Below are positions 57,848 through 64,000 of a DNA stretch of 64,000 nucleotides, one piece after another. The notes beneath the pieces are model-generated. The model was not told the DNA's origin and did not search any database. It saw only the letters and a list, made by a program, of their open reading frames with translations. Made by a program: the position numbers and the translations under genes. Position 1 is the first letter of the stretch, and each line of letters starts with the position of its first letter. The stretch spans positions 92,275 through 156,274 of the forward strand of contig NZ_FOSZ01000008.1 of the NCBI RefSeq assembly GCF_900114415.1, in the 5' to 3' direction. Origin of the DNA: Shimia haliotis (GTDB taxonomy: Bacteria; Pseudomonadota; Alphaproteobacteria; Rhodobacterales; Rhodobacteraceae).

Positions 57848-58516
57848 TTAAGCGAATGAGCAAACTTGATCGAAGACGAATCGCGGTAGTTTCTGGAACA
57901 GCGCGGTTTCGTCTGCGTAACCAAGATTGCACAAAAAGTTGGAACGTAGGGTGGTGCCCGCAAAGAACTCTTCGTCCACGATGGCATTTGAGAAACCGCT
58001 CATAGCGCCGACATCTAGTCCGAGGGCGCGGGCGGCGATCATGAAATAGGCACCCTGAAGCGTGCCATTGCGGAACGCAGTGGTTTCAGAGTGCTCCGGT
58101 TTGCCTTCGAAATGGGGCCGTCGGTCTTCATGTGGAAACAGAAAGGGCAGGTCGCGCCAGAATTCCAGATCATGCGCAATAATTGCCGTGACTGGCGCAG
58201 CCATCATCTTGTCAATGTTCTTGTCTTTCAGGGATTTCGCCAGCCGTTCCTTGCCCTTTTGAGAGGTCACAAACACAAAGCGGGCAGGACATGTATTCAT
58301 GCTGGTCGGTCCGGCAGCAGTGATCTCATAGAGACGATGCAATAGCTCGTCTGAAACAGGTCTATCTTGCCACGCATAGTGAGAACGTGCATCTCCAAGG
58401 ATCACATCAATTGAATCAGCGTCCAAATCTGCCTTTCGCTCACGAAGCGACCGCACTGCAGCCTGTGCCTCTGATCGCGCGACTTCCAGAGCGTCGCCAG
58501 TTAACCCTGCCATCAT
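57848..58516 (-). CDS. Nitroreductase-family protein, RutE/malonic semialdehyde reductase-like
   Basis: About 222 residues from ATG 58516 (GGGAAATA upstream; a TTG at 58567 extends the frame but lacks a site). Compared with RutE: DARSHYAWQDRPVSDELLHRLYEI, GPTSMNTCPARFVFV, APVTAIIAHDLEFWRDLPFLFPH and SGFSNAIVDEEFF. FMN-dependent reduction of a semialdehyde to the alcohol is the RutE reaction (malonic semialdehyde to 3-hydroxypropionate); malonyl-CoA decarboxylase nearby makes three-carbon metabolism a consistent theme. First gene of the leftward operon. Confidence 0.85.
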   Translation of the reverse strand: MMAGLTGDALEVARSEAQAAVRSLRERKADLDADSIDVILGDARSHYAWQDRPVSDELLHRLYEITAAGPTSMNTCPARFVFVTSQKGKERLAKSLKDKNIDKMMAAPVTAIIAHDLEFWRDLPFLFPHEDRRPHFEGKPEHSETTAFRNGTLQGAYFMIAARALGLDVGAMSGFSNAIVDEEFFAGTTLRSNFLCNLGYADETALFQKLPRFVFDQVCSFA

Positions 58517-58641
58517 TATTTCCCGTTGTAGTTCCAAATGTCCCGCGAACTCCCCCACTGCCACCAAGTCAATTCGGTTACGTGAGAGCGCTTCGTCTCT
58601 TCAACTTATTTTGACGATGATGTTTTCTCTTGTCAAATAAA

Positions 58642-58651
58642 ATCGATATTT
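58642..58651. promoter_or_regulatory. Candidate GntR operator in the divergent nitroreductase/YciI promoter region
   Basis: ATCGATATTT in an AT-rich block between the leftward operon and the rightward yciI-like/malonyl-CoA decarboxylase pair. The identical 10-mer occurs at 62065-62074 upstream of the GntR gene itself, also with AAAT a few bases before it. It is a shared candidate regulator site based on identity and position only. Confidence 0.45.
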
Positions 58652-58682
58652 TAATATTGACTGGGAAAATGGAGGTTATGCA

Positions 58683-59069
58683 ATGGTCGCTTGGAATGAG
58701 TACAGGAAAATGGCCCGGGATCGCGGGGCCCTGGCGCTAGAACTTTATGTCGTGGAATCAACGCCATCTGGTGCGCCAGAAAAGGTGAAGGCCACCCTGC
58801 CCGCACATCTCGAGTTTCAGCGAGAAATGGAACTGAGTGGCAAGTTGGTCCTTGCCGGCCCCATGTCTGATTCCACCGGGGAACTGATGCAGGGAGCTGG
58901 GCTAATAGTTTATCGAGCCAACACCATGGAAGAAGCAAAGGGTATGGCTGAGGCTGACCCAATGCATGCGGAAGGTGCGCGTAGTTTCACCCTGCGCAAA
59001 TGGCTGGTCAATGAAGGGAGCCTGTCGATCTCGGTAGGTCTTTCGACCGGCAAAGCCTCCCTGCGATAA
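58683..59069 (+). CDS. YciI-like protein
   Basis: 128 residues. The YciI fold is suggested by LPAHLEFQREMELSGKLVLAGPM and ADPMHAEGARSFTLRKWLVNEG, with a conserved His in the first block. Related proteins include muconolactone-isomerase-like dehalogenases of aromatic degradation. The function here is unknown; its position next to the catabolic operon supports a role in the same pathway. Followed after 13 bases by malonyl-CoA decarboxylase. Confidence 0.75.
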   Translation: MVAWNEYRKMARDRGALALELYVVESTPSGAPEKVKATLPAHLEFQREMELSGKLVLAGPMSDSTGELMQGAGLIVYRANTMEEAKGMAEADPMHAEGARSFTLRKWLVNEGSLSISVGLSTGKASLR

Positions 59070-59082
59070 ACGGAGACCGACA

Positions 59083-60345
59083 ATGGTAAGCTCCAGTTCG
59101 CTGACTGAAATGCTCTCATCGCTGCTAGAGCGCCAACCTTTTCAACGGAACACTCCGATAGATGGCGCGGTTTCGGCGCTTTGCATTGCCTTGCTAGATG
59201 CGCCGTCAGAAGCTTCAGGCCTGCAGCTGGCAGAAGATATTCTACAAACAGTGAAGTCGCAGTCAGAAGATGACCGAGACTCATTTTTTCACTTTTTGAA
59301 TGATGAGCTTGATGTCGATGCGGACCGCGTTCTGGAAATGGCAAAAGCATACAAAGAAGCGCCGACACCCTCGACATACGCTGCCCTTGCCCAAGCCGCA
59401 GAGCCAAAGCGGCAAGAGCTGTTTCGCAAATTGAACCAAGCTTCAAACGCAACAACGGATCTGGTGCAATTGCGGGCGAAACTGCTTAAGCGAATGCGGG
59501 ATCAACCCGAGTTGGGCAGAACGGATCGAGACCTCTTGCACCTGTTCCACAGTTGGTTCAATCGCGGTTTCCTGGTCCTGCGCCAAATCACTTGGGAATC
59601 TCCAGCGTCGATCTTGGAAAAAATCATTGCCTATGAGGCGGTTCACGAAATTCAAAATTGGGACGACCTGCGGCGAAGGCTCCTGCCGGCCGATCGCAAG
59701 TGCTTTGCGTTTTTCCACCCTGCAATGCCTGATGAGCCCCTCATTTTTGTCGAAGTTGCCCTAACAAAAGGCATACCGGACTCTATCCAATCACTACTGA
59801 GTGAAGAGCGGCAAGAGCATCAGGCAGAAGCGACAGACACTGCTGTGTTTTATTCCATTTCAAATTGCCAAGCTGGGCTGGCCGGGATTTCATTCGGAAA
59901 TTCCCTCATCAAACACGTGGTTCGCGAACTCTCCCTGGAAATGCCGAACCTCAAACGTTTTGTGACCTTGTCGCCGGTGCCAGGCCTAACACACTGGGCC
60001 AAAAAGGAAGGGCTTGCGCGTTTGCCCGAAGACTCTCAAAAACTCAAGCAAATGGCCGCGCACTATCTTCTGGACAAAAAGAAATCCGATGGGCGACCGC
60101 TAGATCCGGTGGCGCGCTTTCATTTGGCAAATGGCGCGCTGGTTCACAAGATACACACAGACGCAGATGTTTCCGAAAAAGGCATCGCTCAGGCCGCTGG
60201 CGTCATGGTGAACTATCTTTATGATTTACCAAAGATTTCCCAAAACATTGAACTGTTCGACTGTAACTTTGAAGTGGCCGCATCTAGTTCGGTTCGCGCG
60301 CTTGCCAAGCAAGCCAACCGGGCACAAGCGGCAAGGACAGAATAG
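59083..60345 (+). CDS. Malonyl-CoA decarboxylase
   Basis: 420 residues, the size of bacterial MCD. Blocks: LFHSWFNRGFLVLRQITWESPA, YEAVHEIQNWDDLRRRL, FFHPAMPDEPLIFVEVAL, FYSISNCQAGLAGISFGNSLIK, LSPVPGLTHW and ARFHLANGA, the last carrying the conserved catalytic His. It converts malonyl-CoA to acetyl-CoA and CO2. With the RutE-like enzyme and the LeuA-like enzyme this points to catabolism through a malonyl- or malonate-semialdehyde intermediate. Confidence 0.93.
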   Translation: MVSSSSLTEMLSSLLERQPFQRNTPIDGAVSALCIALLDAPSEASGLQLAEDILQTVKSQSEDDRDSFFHFLNDELDVDADRVLEMAKAYKEAPTPSTYAALAQAAEPKRQELFRKLNQASNATTDLVQLRAKLLKRMRDQPELGRTDRDLLHLFHSWFNRGFLVLRQITWESPASILEKIIAYEAVHEIQNWDDLRRRLLPADRKCFAFFHPAMPDEPLIFVEVALTKGIPDSIQSLLSEERQEHQAEATDTAVFYSISNCQAGLAGISFGNSLIKHVVRELSLEMPNLKRFVTLSPVPGLTHWAKKEGLARLPEDSQKLKQMAAHYLLDKKKSDGRPLDPVARFHLANGALVHKIHTDADVSEKGIAQAAGVMVNYLYDLPKISQNIELFDCNFEVAASSSVRALAKQANRAQAARTE

Positions 60346-60535
60346 AGCATTTTTTAGAAAACTCGATTTCCACTATCATAGTGCCACATTCTCAAACTCT
60401 TGAAGTTCTCACCTCGCTGGAAGGCAGCGGCCTTCAAGCGTTCAATAAAAGAATAACCGCTTCGGTGAAATCCGCATTTGCTGCACCGACCTGATCAGCA
60501 CCGCTTCAATAAAATCAAATCGAGTAGTTGTTGGC

Positions 60536-61333
60536 TCAAGCGTTAAAGGCGGCCCATTTTCGGGCTACCTGTTCCCAATTTTTGCCCGCGGATTCGGCAG
60601 CACTTTCTTCCTCGGGTGGCCCCGCGTAATTCTTGATCGCGGTAGAATAGCTCGCTCGATCACGCGAGTTCGCCAGCCACCGCGTCACACTCGGCGCGCT
60701 TTCCGTCCACATGCCTGACAACCCCAGCCGGGCAAGTCGGTCAACATACGCTATGAGGCTTGTATCGGCCAATGTGTAATGGTCGCCCAGAAGCCATGTC
60801 GAACTCGCCAAGGCGCGCTCCATTTTGTCGAACAGCATCGTAAGTGCGAAAAATGCTGACACCACATGCTCTGAATCTATCCCGTTGGTCAGGATTTCTC
60901 TCCGCTTATTCGCATTGGCTGGATTTGCCATCCTGGCAATCGAAGACGCAATTTGAGCAGGTGTTTTTGAAGCCAGTATCTGACGGCGTTTCGAAGTTGC
61001 GAAGGTCATCGTGTTAATTGCGGCATGCACGTCAATACAATCCGACAACCACATTTTTGCACGAATGCACTCCCTTGGATCGGAAGGCATCAAAAAAGCT
61101 CCCGCCGTCGCGGCAAGGTACTCAAGAATAACGCTGGACTCTACAACGACCAATTCGTCATCAATCAAAGTCGGCACAACCCCCTTGGGGTTGAGAGCAA
61201 GGTACCAATCCTCATTTTGCTCGCCGTGACCAAGGTCCAAAATTTGGCCGGTCCAATCGAGCTCCAACTCCGCTAGCCCAACGCGTACTTTGGCGGAGCA
61301 CACGCTCGTTTTTCCGTGATACAAATGCAGCAC
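60536..61333 (-). CDS. Glutathione S-transferase family protein
   Basis: 265 residues from GTG 61333 (GGGGGGA six bases upstream gives LHLYHGKTSVCSAKVRVGLAELEL; a TTG at 61348 only adds five residues). N-terminal thioredoxin-like domain with a possible active Ser or Cys in TSVCSAK, then PKGVVPTLIDDELVVVESSVILEYLA (cis-Pro region) and a helical C-terminal domain (LLGDHYTLADTSLIAYVDRLARL). Longer than average. Could use glutathione to process a ring-cleavage product. Cotranscribed with the GntR gene, 27 bases downstream of it. Confidence 0.85.
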   Translation of the reverse strand: MLHLYHGKTSVCSAKVRVGLAELELDWTGQILDLGHGEQNEDWYLALNPKGVVPTLIDDELVVVESSVILEYLAATAGAFLMPSDPRECIRAKMWLSDCIDVHAAINTMTFATSKRRQILASKTPAQIASSIARMANPANANKRREILTNGIDSEHVVSAFFALTMLFDKMERALASSTWLLGDHYTLADTSLIAYVDRLARLGLSGMWTESAPSVTRWLANSRDRASYSTAIKNYAGPPEEESAAESAGKNWEQVARKWAAFNA

Positions 61334-61360
61334 AAGCACTCCCCCCAAGGCCGGTTACAC

Positions 61361-62023
61361 TTAGTCAATTTGCTCCGCTAGGAACGCGCCAGTGCTTCTG
61401 TAATGCTCCATGAGCAACCTTGAGCTTTCCTCAACCTCACGCGCGACGGCTGCATCCAAAATCGCTTGATGTTCATCCTCGACATTCCGGCTCCCGTACG
61501 ACTTTGAACGGCCCGCCAAGAACCGGTAGCGAACGTTTAAGTCATACAATTGGCTGCATAGTCGCAAAAGGATCGGCGATTCACATGCGGACAGCAAAGT
61601 CATGTGAAAACTCTTGTGACGCTCTTCAAACAGCTCGGTTTCGGAACGATCCGTTTTGCCCATGTAATGATGAACAAGAACCAACTGGTCCTCCCACTCG
61701 CGCCCCCCGTTTGCAACACTTTGGCGAAGCGCCATATCCTCAAGTGTGCACCGCAAGTTCAGAATTTCCTGAAATTGTTGACGGCTGGTTTCGGCGACAC
61801 GAAAGCCCCTTTGATCAAGCCGCTCGACCAGCTGGTCCGAGGTCAAAAGACTTAGCGCTTCGCGGATTGGCGAAGCTCCCGTGCCATAGCTCTCTTTTAG
61901 AGCCTCCACTTTCAATCTCTTTCCAGGTTCCAACCTTCCGGTGATGATCTCATTTCGCAACGTCAAATATGTACGTTGGGTGGAAGACTGATTTCCTTGG
62001 GCGGTATCGGGCAAACTATTCAT
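61361..62023 (-). CDS. GntR-family (FCD) transcriptional regulator
   Basis: 220 residues from ATG 62023; the longer frame reaching 62224 is not credible as coding. N-terminal wHTH: RTYLTLRNEIITGRLEPGKRLKVEALKESYGTGASPIREALSLL. C-terminal FCD ligand domain with FEERHKSFHMTLLSACESP and EDEHQAILDAAVARE (metal-binding His). Controls the divergent LeuA-like gene and its own operon, and possibly the TRAP operon through the shared ATCGATATTT motif. Confidence 0.9.
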   Translation of the reverse strand: MNSLPDTAQGNQSSTQRTYLTLRNEIITGRLEPGKRLKVEALKESYGTGASPIREALSLLTSDQLVERLDQRGFRVAETSRQQFQEILNLRCTLEDMALRQSVANGGREWEDQLVLVHHYMGKTDRSETELFEERHKSFHMTLLSACESPILLRLCSQLYDLNVRYRFLAGRSKSYGSRNVEDEHQAILDAAVAREVEESSRLLMEHYRSTGAFLAEQID

Positions 62024-62370
62024 AGACGCGACTAAACCAAAATAGTCCGCCGAGATCAAATTATATCGATATTTCTCGCACCGTTGGCTGCTGATGATCC
62101 GCGTGCCGCGGAAATTCGTCTGCTTCCCGCGCTGTCCAAAAACCGCCGAAGCAAAAAATTTTATAATAAATGCATACCCATAGGATGAATCTTTATGCAC
62201 GAGTTTATGCACTCCCCTTCTCAAAGGTGCTGTTCTAAGCCAAACCTCCCAAACTCAAAATCCCATACGGTTCCATCAAACCTGGCAAAAAATCGTTTTT
62301 TATTGCACTTAAGGGATATCCGCGATAAAAGATGTGCAGCTGAGGACAATGCCATTCGAAAGGAACGCAA
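62024..62370. promoter_or_regulatory. 347-base divergent promoter region with the shared motif
   Basis: Between the GntR and LeuA-like genes. It contains ATCGATATTT at 62065-62074 inside a palindromic ATATCGATAT, about 40 bases before the GntR start, so well placed for autoregulation. A GAAAGGAACGC ribosome-binding region precedes the LeuA-like ATG. No gene seen in the rest. Confidence 0.55.
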
Positions 62371-63579
62371 ATGCGTGAAAGTCATTTTCAAGAAGGAAAG
62401 TGGTGGGTGAGCCCCTACAACTTCCAGCCCGAGGTGCGCGAGTCTCTTCTTTTGCCACCAAGCGTTCAAATCCACGATGCAACGCTGCGAGACGGGGAAC
62501 AGACGCCGGGCGTGGTGTTCTCGATAGACGACAAAATCCGAATTGCGTCAAAGCTCAGCGAAGTCGGTGTGGACCGCATCGAGGCCGGAATGCCGGCAGT
62601 GTCGCCCCAAGACGCCGAAGCGATCAAAGAAATCACCAAACTTGGGCTGAAATCCAAAATTTTCACGTTCGCACGCGCAATGAAACAAGACATCGACATG
62701 GCGTTGGAATGTGGTGCGGACGGCGTGATCATCGAAGTTCCAATCGGCTACCCAAAGTTGGTGACTCAGTTCGGGTGGACATGGGAAGACGTCTTCAAAA
62801 AGAGTCGCGATGTTATCAACTACGCCCGCGAGCAAGGTCTTTACGCTGTCTTCTTTCCATACGACACCACGCGCGCTCGTCGCGAGGATCTCGAAAACCT
62901 TTGCAAAGGCATCATGAACGAGAGCCCGCCGGATTCGATCGGTATCGTCGACACAATGGGCTGCGCCACCCCTGAGGCCATCAAATACATGGTTGGCTGG
63001 GTCAAAGGCATGACGGGCCTGCCCATCGAAATTCACACACACAACGACTTCGGAATGGGCGTCGCAACGGAGCTCGCCGCTGTTGCTGCCGGCGCAGAGG
63101 TTGTGCACAGCTGTGCCAACGGTCTGGGCGAACGCACAGGCAACGCCGCGTTGGAAGAGCTAATGCTGGGTCTACATCTGCTGTACGGGTATGACACAGA
63201 GTACAAGATGGACAAGCTGCCTGAACTCGCATCCCTCATTTCCGAGCTTTCCAATATCCCAATTGCACGCAACAAACCCGTTCTGGGACATGGCAATTTC
63301 ATCCGTGAATCAGGCATCGGAATCCAATATGTGATGCATGATCCTATGGTTATGTTTGGAACACATCCTGCGTTGACGGGGCGGGTTGGCGAAGTTGTGC
63401 TCGGCAAAAAGAGTGGCAAGGCTTCCATCACCTACAAAGTTGGTGAACTTGGGTTGTCTGAACTGAACGACGAACAGAATGCTGCCCTTCTGCAAAAGGT
63501 CAAAGACGCAGGTATCGCCAAACGCGACTTCCTAACCGACGAAGAGTTTCTGGCACTGTACAATACTGTGCGCCCATAA
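62371..63579 (+). CDS. LeuA/homocitrate-synthase-like DRE-TIM metallolyase
   Basis: 402 residues. TIM-barrel active site: DATLRDGEQTPG (DRE motif, Arg/Asp/Glu), GMPAVSPQDAEAIKEI, metal-ligand HTHNDFGMG and NGLGERTGNAALEE. There is no C-terminal LeuA regulatory domain; the end is a short helical tail. The family condenses acetyl-CoA with a 2-oxoacid, or cleaves such products. Lacking recognisable lyase-specific residues, I cannot name the substrate. The context (malonyl-CoA decarboxylase and semialdehyde reductase-like genes) suggests it handles a short-chain 2-oxoacid or acyl-CoA. Confidence 0.85.
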   Translation: MRESHFQEGKWWVSPYNFQPEVRESLLLPPSVQIHDATLRDGEQTPGVVFSIDDKIRIASKLSEVGVDRIEAGMPAVSPQDAEAIKEITKLGLKSKIFTFARAMKQDIDMALECGADGVIIEVPIGYPKLVTQFGWTWEDVFKKSRDVINYAREQGLYAVFFPYDTTRARREDLENLCKGIMNESPPDSIGIVDTMGCATPEAIKYMVGWVKGMTGLPIEIHTHNDFGMGVATELAAVAAGAEVVHSCANGLGERTGNAALEELMLGLHLLYGYDTEYKMDKLPELASLISELSNIPIARNKPVLGHGNFIRESGIGIQYVMHDPMVMFGTHPALTGRVGEVVLGKKSGKASITYKVGELGLSELNDEQNAALLQKVKDAGIAKRDFLTDEEFLALYNTVRP

Positions 63580-63671
63580 GCGTCAACGCCGCTCCGCCTG
63601 CACATCAAACGCATGGCCACAACCGGTAGCATCAATGGCAAGGGCCCGTTTTTGGGACATTCAAAACAGTT

Positions 63672-63687
63672 GGGGGGTAATCCCCCC
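63672..63687 (+). terminator. Possible weak terminator (GGGGGG/CCCCCC hairpin)
   Basis: A 6-bp G/C stem with TAAT loop, about 90 bases after the LeuA-like stop and just before the IS element. Followed by GAAATTT, not a proper T run. It could instead be a mark of earlier insertion in this spot. Confidence 0.3.
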
Positions 63688-63697
63688 GAAATTTAGG

Positions 63698-64000
63698 TGT
63701 GTCTGAAAGTAGAATTTTCTCGAATGATGAAAGAGGAGATTCTGATGAAAAAGTCGAAGTACAGCGATGCACAGATCATGGCGATCCTGAAGCAGGCAGA
63801 GAACGGTGTGCCGGTCTCTGATCTGTGCCGAGAACACGGCATGAGCAGCGCAAGCTTTTACAAATGGCGATCCAAGTATGGCGGGATGGACGCCAGCTTG
63901 ATGGCGCGCATGAAGGAACTGGACGAAGAGAATAAGCGGCTCAAGAAGATGTATGCTGAGAAAAGCATGCAGAACGATTTGCTGAAGGAAGCGCTTGGAA
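63698..64000 (+). mobile_element. IS3-family insertion sequence, left end (runs off window)
   Basis: The left end appears near 63698-63700 (TGTCTGAAAGTAGAATTTTC), with a TG-starting terminal sequence, followed by an orfA typical of IS3. The other end is outside, so inverted repeats and target duplication cannot be checked. Confidence 0.75.
63745..64000 (+). CDS. IS3-family transposase OrfA (N-terminal part)
   Basis: The first 85 residues have the IS3 helix-turn-helix: KYSDAQIMAILKQAENGVPV, LCREHGMSSASFYKWRSKYGG, then a Leu-rich helix ENKRLKKMYAEKSMQNDLL. AAGAGGAG precedes the ATG. The frame is open to the window end. It binds the terminal repeats and, after a frameshift with OrfB, forms the transposase. 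Confidence 0.88.
   Translation, partial: MKKSKYSDAQIMAILKQAENGVPVSDLCREHGMSSASFYKWRSKYGGMDASLMARMKELDEENKRLKKMYAEKSMQNDLLKEALG

Noticed and set aside
1..64000. tRNA, rRNA or CRISPR loci
   Set aside because: No T-loop GGTTCGAATCC-type sequences in gaps and no regularly spaced repeats; the 11-bp repeat units are contiguous without spacers.

Overview
The window looks like a chromosomal stretch of a marine alphaproteobacterium of the Roseobacter group (Rhodobacteraceae). The evidence is gene content (TRAP transporter, Zur/ZnuABC, ExoY-type polysaccharide genes), moderately high GC coding bias, and tight ATGA/GTGA gene overlaps. I cannot fix the genus from sequence alone.

Layout: (1) 1-3033 is a zinc uptake locus: znuA runs leftward and zur-znuC-znuB rightward, with a probable Zur operator between them. 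(2) 3131-4375 is a leftward serine hydrolase. (3) 4546-38648 is a large cell-surface polysaccharide locus: a secreted multidomain protein with a calcium-binding-repeat tail, six glycosyltransferases (one of them WecB/TagA/CpsF-like), a Wzx-like flippase, Wzz-like and Wzy-like proteins, an ExoY-like priming sugar transferase, a hexapeptide acetyltransferase, several oxidoreductases and epimerases, and a BY-kinase-like ATPase without the P-loop lysine. Inside it lies a hybrid assembly line: a one-module polyketide synthase (KS-AT-KR-DH-ACP-TE), an NRPS with an N-terminal formyltransferase-like domain and a luciferase-like monooxygenase inserted in its adenylation domain, and a dedicated phosphopantetheinyl transferase. 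Most of these genes overlap or nearly abut. I consider this the best candidate for an undescribed system: a lipopeptide or polyketide-peptide made beside, and perhaps attached to, a surface glycan.

(4) 39107-46488 is an agmatine deiminase pathway operon: putrescine carbamoyltransferase, carbamate kinase, permease, agmatine deiminase, a second permease and a LysR regulator. A strong hairpin follows each of the first five cistrons. (5) 46529-49971 carries a GMC dehydrogenase and a divergent glutamyl-tRNA synthetase. (6) 50137-52771 carries a chemoreceptor beside a periplasmic solute-binding protein. (7) 53508-63579 is a catabolic region: intradiol dioxygenase, TRAP transporter, OsmC, RutE-like nitroreductase, YciI-like protein, malonyl-CoA decarboxylase, a GST, a GntR regulator and a LeuA/homocitrate-synthase-like enzyme. 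The same 10-bp motif occurs in both divergent promoter regions. (8) From about 63698 an IS3-family element begins and runs off the window.

An 11-bp-period intergenic repeat occurs twice, both times between convergent genes (3050-3093 and 46481-46524). No rRNA, tRNA or CRISPR array was seen.
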